The notes below the pieces were generated by a model. It searched no databases. It was not told where the DNA came from and saw only the letters and a list, made by a program, of their open reading frames with translations. Positions 39,677 through 47,914 of a stretch of DNA of 64,000 bases are shown one piece after another (position 1 is the first letter of the stretch; each line of letters opens with the position of its first letter). Source of the DNA: Pedobacter yulinensis (GTDB taxonomy: Bacteria > Bacteroidota > Bacteroidia > Sphingobacteriales > Sphingobacteriaceae); the NCBI RefSeq assembly GCF_003029735.1, contig NZ_KZ686269.1, forward strand, positions 744,001 to 808,000, written 5' to 3'. A program made the position numbers and the translations under genes.

Positions 39677-40537
39677 ATGAAACCGCAACTCTTAAAAGTT
39701 TCTACAGACACCCTGCATTCTTTCAGCGCGCGGCGCGATACAGCGCCTGATATCAACAACCGCTGGCATTACCACGAGGAAACCGAACTGATCTACGTGC
39801 GCAAGGGTACAGGCACGCAGTTCATTGGCGACAGCATGCTGTCTTTCAAACCCGGCGATGTGGTGCTTGTGGGTAGCAACCTGCCCCATTACTGGCGCTT
39901 CGACGAGGAATATTTTCGTGACGGCAGCGAGGTTGAGGTCTGGGCCATTCATTTTAAAGAGAATTTTTTCGGACAAGCCTTCCTAGAGCTGCCCGAAAAC
40001 CATGAACTGCGAAAGGTACTCGAGCAGTCCCGCCGGGGTGTGCGCATTGGTGCCGATGAAAGTGTGGCCATATCGGCCATCATCAGGCAGCTGACCGAAA
40101 CGGAGGGCACCACGCGCCTGATCAGGCTGCTGGAGGCGCTGACCAGCATTGCCCGCGCCAAGGATAAAACGCTGCTGGCTTCACTTGGCTTCAGATACAA
40201 TTTCCAGGATTCAGAAAAAGACCGCATCCAATCTATTTACAATTATAGCATCACGAATTTTAAGAAGAAGATCCAGCTGGCTGAAATCGCCGAGGTGGCG
40301 CGGGTAAGCCATCATTCTTTCTGCAAGTACTTCAAGTCGAAAAGCGGCAAGACCTATTCCCGGTTCATCAACGAGATCCGCGTGGGACATGCCTGCAAGC
40401 TGTTGATCGAAAGCCGGATGACCGTCAAGGAAGTGTGTTACGAGAGCGGTTTCTACAACTTTGCCAGTTTTCACAAGTACTTTAAGGAAATTACAGGCAA
40501 AAGCCCGCTGAGTTACCAGAAGACCTTTGTCTCTTAA
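39677..40537 (+). CDS. AraC-family regulator with cupin sensor domain
   Basis: 286 residues. An N-terminal cupin (WHYHEETELIYVRKGTG, FKPGDVVLVGSNLPHYW, residues 25-75) probably senses a sugar. The C-terminal AraC double HTH holds IQLAEIAEVARVSHHSFCKY and VCYESGFYNFASFHKYFKE with P-LSYQK at the end. Its divergent position makes it the likely activator of the fuconate-type operon and perhaps of the SSS symporter with which it shares a terminator. Confidence 0.92.
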   Translation: MKPQLLKVSTDTLHSFSARRDTAPDINNRWHYHEETELIYVRKGTGTQFIGDSMLSFKPGDVVLVGSNLPHYWRFDEEYFRDGSEVEVWAIHFKENFFGQAFLELPENHELRKVLEQSRRGVRIGADESVAISAIIRQLTETEGTTRLIRLLEALTSIARAKDKTLLASLGFRYNFQDSEKDRIQSIYNYSITNFKKKIQLAEIAEVARVSHHSFCKYFKSKSGKTYSRFINEIRVGHACKLLIESRMTVKEVCYESGFYNFASFHKYFKEITGKSPLSYQKTFVS

Positions 40538-40540
40538 TAA

Positions 40541-40575
40541 AAAAGGCCCTGATCGCAATGACCAGGGCCTTTTTA
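40541..40575. terminator. Bidirectional terminator between AraC and SSS genes
   Basis: AAAAGGCCCTG (40541-40551) / CAGGGCCTTTT (40563-40573) with A-run and T-run on either side serves both converging genes. Confidence 0.9.
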
Positions 40576-40589
40576 TTTGAGGTGTCACA

Positions 40590-42275
40590 CTACCAGTAAA
40601 CGGAGTAGAGCGCCACAAGCATACCAACGATCAGCAATGAGCCGACCGCGAAAGAGGTTGATACTTTGAACATGGAGGCATCGACCTCAAGGCCTTTCGG
40701 TTTCACGCCGCGTGCGTTCTCTACCTTGCTGATGATGAACATACCGATGATACAGCACAGGAATACGATAGACATGCGGTCCATGAACGGAATTTCGTAA
40801 ACACCGGCTCCGTTTGGAACGGACCAGCCCGATGCATGCAGGAACGAAAGGTCGACCCACATGGGCAGGAACTTCAGAATAACCGAGAATACGAAACCGC
40901 CGATTGTCGCGAACAGGGCCGCGTTTGAGGTGGTCTTTTTCCAGAAGAACCCGAGGATGAACATGGCAAAGATACCCGGCGAAACAAAACCGGTGTATTC
41001 CTGGATGTATTGGAAACCTTGTTTACCCTCGCCCATCAGCGCATCGCCGATAACCAGCGAAAGCAGCACGGCAAGCAGCATGGACACCACAACGGTGATC
41101 TTGCCTACGCCAACCAGGCGACCTTCTGAAGCTTCGGGCGCGAAGGCTTTTTTATAAATATCGAGGGTAAAGATGGTTGCAATGCTGTTTGCTTTGCCGG
41201 CCAGCGATGCCACGATAGCCGCAGTCAGTGCCGCAAAAGACAGGCCTTTCAGGCCGATGGGCAGCAGACCCAGCAGTGCCGGATAAGCTTTATTCGGGTC
41301 CTGCACGCCGCCAGAGGTCAGCAGTGCGTCGGGGCTGATGCCGCCTGCATCGTTCTTAATGATGTAGTAAACGGCAATACCCGGGATAACCACGATAACC
41401 GGCATGAGCATTTTCAGGAAAGCTGCAAAAAGCAGTCCGCTGCGGGCAACCGGTAAACTGGCGCCGAGTGCACGCTGGGTGATGTATTGGTTACAGCCCC
41501 AGTAACTCAGGTTGGCGATCCACATGCCGCCGATCAGCACGCTGAGGCCGGGCAAGTCGATGTAGTTCGGGTTATCTTTTTCGAAAATGAGGTGGAAATG
41601 TTCGGAGGCCCCTTCCTGCAGAATGGCGAAACCCTTGCCGATGCCGCCTCCGCCCGAGATGAGGTTCAGCGCCAGGTAAGTAGCCACAAGGCCGCCCAGT
41701 ACGAGGAAAAAGACCTGGATCACGTCGGTATAACCAATCACCTTCATGCCACCCAGGGTGATGAAGATGGCGAAGATGGCCAGGGCCAGGATACATACGG
41801 TGATGCTGATGCCCGAAATGCCGCTAATGGCCAGGGCGCCGAGGTAAAGGATCGACATGAGGTTGACCACGATGTACAGCATGAGCCAGAAAACGGCCAT
41901 GATCATGGCTACCGTGCCGTTGTAACGTTGGTGCAGGAACTGCGGCATGGTGAAGATCTTGTTCTTCAGGTACACCGGCATAAAAAAAATGGCCACGATG
42001 ATGAGGGTTGCTGCCGCCATCCATTCGTAGGCCGAAATGGCGAGGCCGAGTTTGAAACCCGAGCCGCTCATGCCGATCATTTGTTCGGCCGAGATGTTTG
42101 AGGCGATGAGTGAGGCGCCGATTGCCCACCAGGTCAGCGAGCCTTCTGCGAGGAAGTAATCGGCAGAGTCGGCCTGGTCTTTCTTCTTCTTTTTATAGAT
42201 CCAGAAGCCATAGCCGGAAACGATTATGAAGTAAAAGAGGAATACGACATAATCGAGGGTTTGAAGTTTGTCCAT
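40590..42275 (-). CDS. Sodium:solute symporter family sugar transporter (SGLT-like)
   Basis: 561-residue inner membrane protein with about 14 hydrophobic segments. SSS signatures seen are DYFLAEGSLTWWAIGASLIASNISAEQMIG (given by its ends DYFLAEG and SNISAEQ) near residues 38-67, and GGMKVIGYTDVIQVFFL near 180. AALTAAIVASLAGKANSIATIFTLDIY near 360 forms the sodium-site region. Sugar-specific SSS proteins of Bacteroidota look alike. The location beside the fuconate-type operon suggests import of L-fucose or the same monosaccharide. It is monocistronic. Confidence 0.9.
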   Translation of the reverse strand: MDKLQTLDYVVFLFYFIIVSGYGFWIYKKKKKDQADSADYFLAEGSLTWWAIGASLIASNISAEQMIGMSGSGFKLGLAISAYEWMAAATLIIVAIFFMPVYLKNKIFTMPQFLHQRYNGTVAMIMAVFWLMLYIVVNLMSILYLGALAISGISGISITVCILALAIFAIFITLGGMKVIGYTDVIQVFFLVLGGLVATYLALNLISGGGGIGKGFAILQEGASEHFHLIFEKDNPNYIDLPGLSVLIGGMWIANLSYWGCNQYITQRALGASLPVARSGLLFAAFLKMLMPVIVVIPGIAVYYIIKNDAGGISPDALLTSGGVQDPNKAYPALLGLLPIGLKGLSFAALTAAIVASLAGKANSIATIFTLDIYKKAFAPEASEGRLVGVGKITVVVSMLLAVLLSLVIGDALMGEGKQGFQYIQEYTGFVSPGIFAMFILGFFWKKTTSNAALFATIGGFVFSVILKFLPMWVDLSFLHASGWSVPNGAGVYEIPFMDRMSIVFLCCIIGMFIISKVENARGVKPKGLEVDASMFKVSTSFAVGSLLIVGMLVALYSVYW

Positions 42276-42316
42276 CGAAATTATTATAAAATTTAGTTAG
42301 CGTATTTGGTTCAGGG

Positions 42317-42339
42317 CTTAAACTTATCATTAGTTTAAG
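42317..42339. promoter_or_regulatory. Dyad upstream of the symporter gene
   Basis: CTTAAAC (42317-42323) and GTTTAAG (42333-42339) are inverted with a 9-base spacer, 42 bases before the symporter ATG. The half-sites equal those of the LacI-type operators (GCTTAAAC) but the spacing differs. Confidence 0.35.
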
Positions 42340-42466
42340 GATTTTACAAGTGAATTGCAAAAGATAGTGTTATTGATACACGAAGTGCGCGTTTGATCTC
42401 ATGGCTGTAAGCCGCAGACTTTCGCCGGGGATTTCTTAACTTGGCGATCAAACCTAGTTAATCCCT

Positions 42467-42832
42467 ATGATTCAATCCCAGCACATTGCCGCATTGGAAG
42501 AAAAATTGATCGGCGCCATACGCAACAGCGACTTAGCCGTTCTGGACCAGTTACTGCACGATAAGCTTTTGTTCACGAATCACCTTGGGTATGTGATGAA
42601 CAAGGAGCAGGACCTGGCGAGTCACCGGAGTGGCGCATTGTCGATTGCCGGTATTGTTATAAGCAACCAACAGATCCGCCTGATCGATGACTGTGCGGTT
42701 GTCTCGGTCCGCAAACGTGTAAGCGGCAGTTACGCCGGTGCACCGTTCGATGACGAGTTGCAGTTTACACGGGTATGGAAACAGGTTGCCAGCGGCTGGA
42801 AGGTAATCGCGGCGAGCAGTGTGAAGGGTTGA
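42467..42832 (+). CDS. DUF4440 / SnoaL-like (NTF2-fold) protein
   Basis: 121 residues predicted as an NTF2-like cone. The N-terminal helices IAALEEKLIGAIRNSDLAVLDQLL are followed by LLFTNHLGYVMNKEQDL and strands ending FTRVWKQVASGWKVIAASSV, typical of DUF4440. Small cytoplasmic proteins of this type have varied or unknown roles. It stands alone between the symporter and the tRNA gene. The 385 bases after it (42833-43217) hold only the tRNA promoter. Confidence 0.78.
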   Translation: MIQSQHIAALEEKLIGAIRNSDLAVLDQLLHDKLLFTNHLGYVMNKEQDLASHRSGALSIAGIVISNQQIRLIDDCAVVSVRKRVSGSYAGAPFDDELQFTRVWKQVASGWKVIAASSVKG

Positions 42833-43144
42833 TTTGGTGTTTTGGATGGGGGGTATATCGTAGTTCGTCATTCGTATTTAGACGGCCACCCCGTCAGATT
42901 TGAGATTTGAGTCTTCAGACCTTAGTCGGGGCCTATGTTGCGCTCTAGGGGGTGTGGCGGTGGGTGGAAGCTTTTCACTTTTTACTCCATTTTCAACTTC
43001 GAACGGTCTTTTCTCCTTGTTCTTCTCTTTTTTCTCGTTGGCAGGTACTGGCTTCCCAAACCCGCCTGATTCCCGCGGTTGAAAAACTAATTCCCCTAAA
43101 AATCAATTGCCTATCCCCTGTTTCGCAGAAAAATGCTGTTGAGA

Positions 43145-43176
43145 TTTGGAGGAAATACCTTGCATGGCTATATTTG
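43145..43176 (+). promoter_or_regulatory. Promoter of the tRNA-Lys gene
   Basis: TTTG (43145-43148), 20-base spacer, TATATTTG (43169-43176): an exact match to the Bacteroidota promoter. Initiation would fall near 43183, about 35 bases before the tRNA. Confidence 0.8.
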
Positions 43177-43217
43177 CACCACTTTAAAGGAAACGGTTAC
43201 ACGTTGCCGACGAAGTT

Positions 43218-43290
43218 GATTCCGTAGCTCAGCCGGTAGAGCATAACACTTTTAATGTTGGGGTCCTGGGTTCGAGTCCCAGCGGGATCA
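43218..43290 (+). tRNA. tRNA-Lys (anticodon TTT)
   Basis: 73 nt fold: acceptor GATTCCG/CGGGATC with one T-G pair, D stem GCTC/GAGC, anticodon stem TAACA/TGTTG with loop CTTTTAA (anticodon TTT), T arm CTGGG-TTCGAGT-CCCAG, discriminator A. CCA is not encoded. Its 3' end is the integration site of the element that follows; the last 14 bases are within the repeated att core, so the tRNA stays intact. Confidence 0.95.
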
Positions 43291-43292
43291 CA
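43277..43292. repeat. attL core (16 bp)
   Basis: TCCCAGCGGGATCACA spans the T-arm 3' half and acceptor of tRNA-Lys plus two further bases; an identical copy lies at 56225-56240. Confidence 0.88.
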
Positions 43293-43293
43293 G

Positions 43294-43319
43294 ATGGCCT
43301 TCGAAAGAAGGCCATTTTT
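43294..43319 (+). terminator. Terminator downstream of tRNA-Lys
   Basis: ATGGCCTTC (43294-43302) / GAAGGCCAT (43307-43315) then TTTTT. As it lies inside attL it is supplied by the element and replaces the original tRNA terminator. Confidence 0.88.
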
Positions 43320-43390
43320 GTTTAAATACCCTTCTAAACCGTTAAAAAGCGGAAATTTCAATACAAACAAGACTAACTAAATGCAGGTAA

Positions 43391-43444
43391 ATCGGTCGCC
43401 TATTCGGTCGCCTATTTATTTTACGGAAATTAGGCGACCGAATT
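43391..43444. repeat. Arm-type sites: two direct and one inverted GGTCGCCTA copies
   Basis: ATCGGTCGCCTA (43391-43402), ATTCGGTCGCCTA (43402-43414) and the inverse TTAGGCGACCGAATT (43430-43444) lie between attL and the integrase gene, where integrase arm-domain or excisionase sites are expected. One more GGTCGCCT is at 56158-56165 near the right end. Confidence 0.65.
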
Positions 43445-43509
43445 TCGCTTAGATTCCGATATATCTATTTGATTTTCAGTTCAGAGAACCATGTTTCACT
43501 TAAAAAAAA

Positions 43510-44759
43510 ATGGTTATGAAAGTAAATGAAAATCTTTCGATTCTGTTCTATCTGAACACCCCAAAAAAGAGCAGAGACGGCCTAGTTCCCATCTATGTAA
43601 GAATTACTGTTGACGGCAAAAAGGATGAGTTTTCGTCCGGTAAGAAATCGACCCTGAATATTGGGATGCAAAAACTGGCGCAGGCAAAGACTGCCCCGAT
43701 CAGAAGGCTATCAACAGCTATATCACAAAAACAAAATCCGGACTTGAAAAATGCTACATCCTGTTAGAAGCTTCCCATGCTAAAGTTAGCGCGGCCATGA
43801 TTAAAGAAGCCTATATGCCAAAAGCAATTGTAAGCAAAACACTGCTAAATGCCTTTCAGTTGCACAACAAAGAGTTTGCGGAAAAGGTGAGCAAACAGAA
43901 AGGTTCCGACAAAACCCTTGCCCGCTATGAGCGGCTGGAAGGAAAAATTAAAGTGTTTTTAAAAAAGAAGTACAAACTCAATGATATTGCCCTTGACGAT
44001 GTGCAAATGGCGCTGGCGACCAACTTTTACCACCACCTGATCATGGATGATATTGGCGAGAATACGGCTATGAAATATGTAAATACCTTAAAGCAGGTCA
44101 TTGACCGAGCAATAGATGAGGGCTGGATCAAGCGCAACGCCATCAATGGATTTAAGTGTACTTATGTGCAGCCTGACCGGGAATGCCTGGAGGCGCATGA
44201 AATTCAAAAGATATATAAGAAGAAGATTGCTATTAAACGCCTTGAAGAAGTGCGGGACGTTTATATTTTCTGCTGCTTTACGGGATATGCCTATGAAACA
44301 ACTTATAACCTGGAGCCGGAAAATATCTTTAAGGGCGTGGACGGTCAACTATGGATCACAAAAGACAGGGCGAAAACCGGTGTTGAAGAAACGGTTCCGC
44401 TGATGCCTATTCCGCTTGCTATCATAAAAAAGTATAAAGATCATCCCTACTGCGTGGCTAACAACAAGCTGCTGCCTGTTAACAGCAATTACCGCTATAA
44501 TGTGTACTTAAAAGAACTGGCCGATATCTGCGGCATCAGAAAAGAACTGACTACACATACCGCCCGGCATACTTTTGCCACGACGGTAACATTGGAAAAT
44601 GACGTGCCGCTGGAAACGGTCGGCAAAATGCTTGGCCATAAAGATTTGCGCAGCACACAGATCTATGCAAGAATTACTAAGCGAAAGATCAGCAATAATA
44701 TGAAGGAGCTAAATAAGAAAATATTCACCGAGAAAGGTGTATTTAAATCGGCTTCTTGA
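43510..44759 (+). pseudogene. Tyrosine integrase (CTnDOT-like), broken by a one-base deletion
   Basis: The arm-binding domain (NLSILFYLNTPKKSRDGLVPIYVRITV, given by SILFYLN and VPIYVRITV) is read from 43510. After SGKK the frame is lost; the next frame continues at once as IDPEYWDAKTG, the normal family sequence. Adding one A in GAAAT at 43645-43648 restores an uninterrupted ~416-residue integrase. The core catalytic motifs HTARHTF, LGHKD and IYARIT with the Tyr nucleophile are intact downstream. TGYAYETTYNL lacks the first catalytic Arg, as usual in CTnDOT-type integrases. The gap could also be a sequencing error. Confidence 0.9.
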
Positions 44760-44781
44760 CTTCACCCGATAGCAAAAAAGA

Positions 44782-44810
44782 AAGCCCTGGCAATGACCAG
44801 GGCTTAATTC
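44782..44810. terminator. Terminator after the integrase gene
   Basis: AAGCCCTGG (44782-44790) / CCAGGGCTT (44797-44805), followed by AATTCTT; the integrase stop is 23 bases upstream. Confidence 0.7.
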
Positions 44811-44903
44811 TTAAACTTAATTACGTTTTTGTTTCCAAAAAGAGGCTTTATTAAGCATTACATTACAAATGTACATACTTTTAATCTTTAATGCAATACT
44901 AAA

Positions 44904-45494
44904 TTGAAATATCAACAGCTAGAACAATTTATTTCAAAACCGAGGCTAGATCGTTTTCTAATTGCTTGTGGCAACTCTAAGACTAAAGCTCAAAAGCTGT
45001 ATAAAATAAATCTTCGGGTATCACAGGAACCCTATCCTTTGCTCAATCTTTTTGAAATATTTATAAGGAACGCAATTAATGCACAAATGATTGTACAGTT
45101 TGCAGACGCAGATTGGATCGTTAATCAAAAGGCACACTTCATGAGTAATCCTTCTTTATCCAGATCTCGATTCCAGATGAGACACTCGGTGCAAAATGCA
45201 GAAGCCGCTATCAGACGAAAAGGAGCCGCCGTGACTGCCGGTAAAGTTATTGCAGAACAAACTTTTGGTTTTTGGACAAGTCTTTTTGAAACCCATCATT
45301 TCCGTTTGATTGGAGGTGCGCCTTTAACATGTTTTGCCAATAAACCAGCGGTTGAAAATAGAAGTAGTATTGCTGCTAAACTAAATGATATCCGGCAATT
45401 CAGAAATCGTGTATATCATAATGAACCAATATGCTTTTTAAATTGTAACCCTCCCGGAATTCGAACCGGTTTTATGACGAGATTTCAAATCTAA
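44904..45494 (+). pseudogene. Abi_2-family (AbiD/AbiF-like) HEPN protein, 3' end cut by IS
   Basis: Starts at TTG 44904 (an in-frame stop at 44889 rules out earlier starts). YQQLEQFISKPRLDRFL, KAQKLYKINLRVSQ, LLNLFEIFIRNAIN and TFGFWTSLF are typical Abi_2 sequence. The HEPN ribonuclease motif FRNRVYHNEP gives Arg167-x4-His172. Native sequence ends exactly at codon 180 (45443), where the IS terminal repeat begins; the last 16 residues are translated IS end. Intact relatives usually run further, so the C-terminus is lost, though the HEPN motif survives. Family members abort phage infection by RNA cleavage. Confidence 0.85.
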
Positions 45495-45510
45495 TATCTC
45501 TGTTGTTGTT

Positions 45511-45535
45511 AAGCCAACTTTTTTCAAGTTGGCTT
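45511..45535. repeat. 10-bp inverted repeat inside the IS, after orfB
   Basis: AAGCCAACTT - TTTTC - AAGTTGGCTT overlaps the orfB stop. It is probably an IS-internal transcription barrier or terminator; no clear T-run follows. Confidence 0.5.
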
Positions 45536-46336
45536 AATGACGACACGCCGCCGGCAGGGCCTTATACTCCGCTGGTGTTTTGCCGTTTAGGGCGTCATGT
45601 GGTCTATTGTAATTATAATCCTGCATCCATTCCTCGGCCAGGATCTGCACCTGGGTGATGTCCTCAAAAAGGTAAGCGTCCAGGATGTTTTCCCTGAAGG
45701 TTCTGTTAAAGCGTTCGATATAACCGTTTTGCATAGGTCTGCCTGGCTGGATGTACTGAACCTTAATACCTTTAGCGCCACACCAGTCCCGGAACTCCCT
45801 GCTGATAAACTCTGGTCCGTTATCAGTCCTGATCCGCTTAGGTTTGCCTTTTTCTCGCATGATCCTGTCTAGTAATCGGGTGACCAGCTGTGCAGGCATG
45901 CTATGGGCGGCTTCTATAGCAATGGCTTCCCTGTTAAAACATCAATTACATTCAGGGTCCGGAATTTCCTTTTGTTCACCAGCACATCACTCATAAAATC
46001 TAAAGACCAAGTCTCAGTGTAGTTTTCGGGTTGACACAGAGGTTGTTTAACACGGTGGGGAACACGCCTCTTTGCTTTCCTCCGCTTATTCATTCCAAGT
46101 ATCAGGTAAACTCTGCGCACCCGCTTATAATTCCACTTCAGGCCTTCCCGGCGGATACGGCTGTAATAAAGATCTTGCCCTTCGGTTGGGTGCTTAACGG
46201 CCAGCTCCTGAAGCTTCAAAATGGTCGCACTATCGTCTTTGATCCTGGTATAATAATACATGGACTTTGGCAAGCATATAATCTTGCAAGCCCTGCTGAT
46301 GCTGATATGATACCGGGCGATCACATAAGCAGCCAT
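45534..46336 (-). pseudogene. IS3-family transposase OrfB, frameshifted in the DDE domain
   Basis: The upstream part has the HTH/linker YVIARYHISISRACKII and first catalytic Asp in WSLDFMSDVL. The downstream part, in another frame, has the second Asp in IRTDNGPEF and the Glu in QNGYIERFNRTFRE. At the junction the frame reads NVIDVLTGKPLL and stops; inserting one base between 45939 and 45940 restores NVIDDFNREA and joins both parts. The catalytic triad is thus split over two frames, and the IS should not transpose by itself. Confidence 0.9.
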
Positions 46337-46356
46337 GTCTTTGCGCTGGCAGGGCT

Positions 46357-46623
46357 TTAGAACTTTTTTGACAACACATCTTTAAGAATCTTGTTATCAA
46401 GAGCTAGTTCCGCATACATATGCTTTAACCGACGGTTTTCTTCTTCCAGCTCCTTTAAACGACGAAGTTCCTGATTATCCATTCCGGAATACTTCTTCTT
46501 CCAATTGTAAAAAGTGGCTTGGTGAACACCTAATGCACGGCAAATGTCCGCCGCTGATTTCCCAGCCTCATGTTCCTTGATCGCTGAAACGATCTGTGAC
46601 TCGCTGATTTTTGACTTTTTCAT
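46357..46623 (-). CDS. IS3-family transposase OrfA
   Basis: 88 residues from ATG 46623: KKSKISESQIVSAIKEHEAG and ADICRALGVHQATFYNWKKK form the HTH, followed by a leucine-zipper region (LRRLKELEEENRRLKHM). The earlier GTG at 46653 lies in the terminal repeat and is unlikely. Near its end A-AAA-AAG (46369-46363) is a slippery heptamer for the -1 frameshift that would make OrfAB. Confidence 0.88.
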   Translation of the reverse strand: MKKSKISESQIVSAIKEHEAGKSAADICRALGVHQATFYNWKKKYSGMDNQELRRLKELEEENRRLKHMYAELALDNKILKDVLSKKF

Positions 46624-46684
46624 CCTTCTGTTAAAGTTACGTTTTTTCGTCACTCAAACAGTCCGAGTTTTTGGAAGGGTTACA

Positions 46685-46738
46685 GTTGTACATCAGGATA
46701 CCCCGGATGCTTTTACCGCTTTTTATCTTTGCAACCAT
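46685..46738 (-). pseudogene. MobA relaxase remnant (first 18 codons)
   Basis: Within the 3' end of mobC a second frame begins MVAKIKSGKSIRGILMYN, the standard N-terminus of Bacteroidota relaxases that follow mobC. After exactly 18 codons the IS end starts at 46684. The rest of the relaxase is absent from the window, so mobilisation is lost. Confidence 0.82.
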
Positions 46739-47130
46739 TTTTTGGCGAGTTGGGAAATGAGCGACAGCAGCACGCTGATCTTCGGTTCTATCTGCCGGAA
46801 AAGCTCTGCGACTTTTGCGGCATGGCTGTTCTTTTCATCATCTTTTTTTGTGGTATTCAGGTAGCGGGTAACCTGGTTGATATTGGTACCGATCCTGCGT
46901 ATTTCTTCTTTGATGGTGACCAGGTTTTCCATTGGCCCGTCCATGGAAGCATCCTTATGAAAGTAAATCACTTCCTGGCTCGAAAGGATGCGCCGTACGA
47001 CTTCGCCAACGGTACGACAGTCGCTGTTCGCCCGGATCTTGTCCAGCTCTTTCCAGGCTTTTTCGGTTATCCGGAAGATGACGGGATGGGTTAATATTTC
47101 ATCCGGCTGTGCTGCTTTTTTTCTGCCCAT
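46723..47130 (-). CDS. MobC-like relaxosome accessory protein
   Basis: 135 residues. A ribbon-helix-helix-like N-terminus (HPVIFRITEKAWKELDKIRANSD) and VGEVVRRILSSQEV precede a helical region with IRRIGTNINQVTRYLNTT, the hallmark of MobC/relaxosome proteins. It would bind the transfer origin and assist the relaxase, whose gene overlaps its end but is truncated. It is intact itself. Confidence 0.85.
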   Translation of the reverse strand: MGRKKAAQPDEILTHPVIFRITEKAWKELDKIRANSDCRTVGEVVRRILSSQEVIYFHKDASMDGPMENLVTIKEEIRRIGTNINQVTRYLNTTKKDDEKNSHAAKVAELFRQIEPKISVLLSLISQLAKKWLQR

Positions 47131-47185
47131 ATACTTTACTGTTTTGATCCATCAGGTGCAAGTTCCGCGGCACCCGAAAAAGACG

Positions 47186-47230
47186 TTTCGTATACGAAAA
47201 TACATCTAGCTATTTCCGCAAAACGGGAAA
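47186..47230. other. Candidate transfer-origin region upstream of mobC
   Basis: The 140-base gap 47131-47270 holds a perfect 14-bp palindrome TTTCGTATACGAAA (47186-47199) and a second dyad TTTCC..GGAAA (47213-47230). In related elements oriT lies upstream of mobC; assignment is by position and structure only. Confidence 0.35.
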
Positions 47231-47270
47231 TGCGTCTCCTTTGGTCGCCGTGCTGAACTCCTTGCATCTG

Positions 47271-47585
47271 TTAAATGATTGATTGATATTTTGATAATCT
47301 TGCCTGTCGTTTCAGGAACTGCCGATGGTCAAAAATCCACTCCGCTGCCAGTACTTTCCAATTGCGAATAGCGGCACCGGTGATGGTTTTCCACCGTTCC
47401 TTTTGGTAGTGACGATAGAAGCTTTCGGCTTGATCCCCGCAGCCTTGCTGGTCGAAATAAATGGCCACAAATTCCGGCTCGGGTGGAATGTTGTAGCCGA
47501 AGCCCAATGTTTCCGCATAGGTTTTTACCTGCCTTGTTTGGGCGATTTTTGCTGATCGTTCCGGCCTTCTTTTTGCCCTTCTCAT
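47271..47585 (-). CDS. Small element protein with replication-initiator-like C-terminal motif
   Basis: 104 residues, basic N-terminus (RRAKRRPERS). The core FVAIYFDQQGCGDQAESFYRHYQ and RWKTITGAAIRNWKVLAAEWI resembles the short ...FYxYY...GW...NWK..... helix pair found near the ends of phage/plasmid replication proteins. It overlaps the HTH gene by one base (TGATG). A DNA-binding or replication role is inference. It is not a recognisable enzyme. Confidence 0.6.
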   Translation of the reverse strand: MRRAKRRPERSAKIAQTRQVKTYAETLGFGYNIPPEPEFVAIYFDQQGCGDQAESFYRHYQKERWKTITGAAIRNWKVLAAEWIFDHRQFLKRQARLSKYQSII

Positions 47586-47914
47586 CAGGCTACTCTCAGG
47601 TGCGTTTCATAGTGGCCGGATTCCATAAGCTGCATGATTTCCTGGTAGTCATAATAGGTAATGCCGCCAAGTTTGGTAAAGGGGATGATGCCTTTGTCCC
47701 GAAGGTATTGCAGCTTGCCTGCCGACAGGCGCAGCATCTTACGCACCTCGTCAGATTTGAGCCAGCGTTTGGCTGGCTCGGCAACGCGCTGTTGCATGAG
47801 GCCTGCGATGTCTTTTAATAACGCTTCCTTAAATTCGATCAGGTCCCCCAGGGTAATCAACTGATCCCGCTGAATGGTTGGCTTTTGTTGCTGGTTGTCT
47901 TTTATTGCTGTCAT
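47585..47914 (-). CDS. Helix-turn-helix (excisionase/MerR-like) protein
   Basis: 109 residues. After an N-terminal helix (LITLGDLIEFKEALLKDIAGL) comes the HTH_17-type domain WLKSDEVRKMLRLSAGKLQYLRDKG, with the wing IPFTKLGGITYYDYQEIMQLM. Such proteins act as excisionases or regulators in Bacteroidota integrative elements. It is first in the leftward transcript HTH - 104-aa protein - mobC - mobA. Confidence 0.82.
   Translation of the reverse strand: MTAIKDNQQQKPTIQRDQLITLGDLIEFKEALLKDIAGLMQQRVAEPAKRWLKSDEVRKMLRLSAGKLQYLRDKGIIPFTKLGGITYYDYQEIMQLMESGHYETHLRVA

Larger units (their letters stand above)
45444..46684 (-). mobile_element. IS3-family insertion sequence, 1241 bp, inactive
   Basis: Terminal repeats begin TGTAACCCTCCC (45444, left) and, inverted, TGTAACCCTTCC (from 46684, right), and align imperfectly to a shared TGACGA about 37 bases inside. 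orfA and orfB overlap in the IS3 manner. The flanks differ (TTTAAAT on the left, GTTGTAC on the right), so no target-site duplication is present. Genes on both sides stop precisely at the ends. Confidence 0.88.

Noticed and set aside
45444..45494. Sequence resembling the reverse complement of a tRNA 3' half (CCCGGAATTCGAACCGG).
   Set aside because: It aligns with the inverted right end of the IS (TGTAACCCT[C/T]CC ... TGACGA), so it is the IS terminal repeat.
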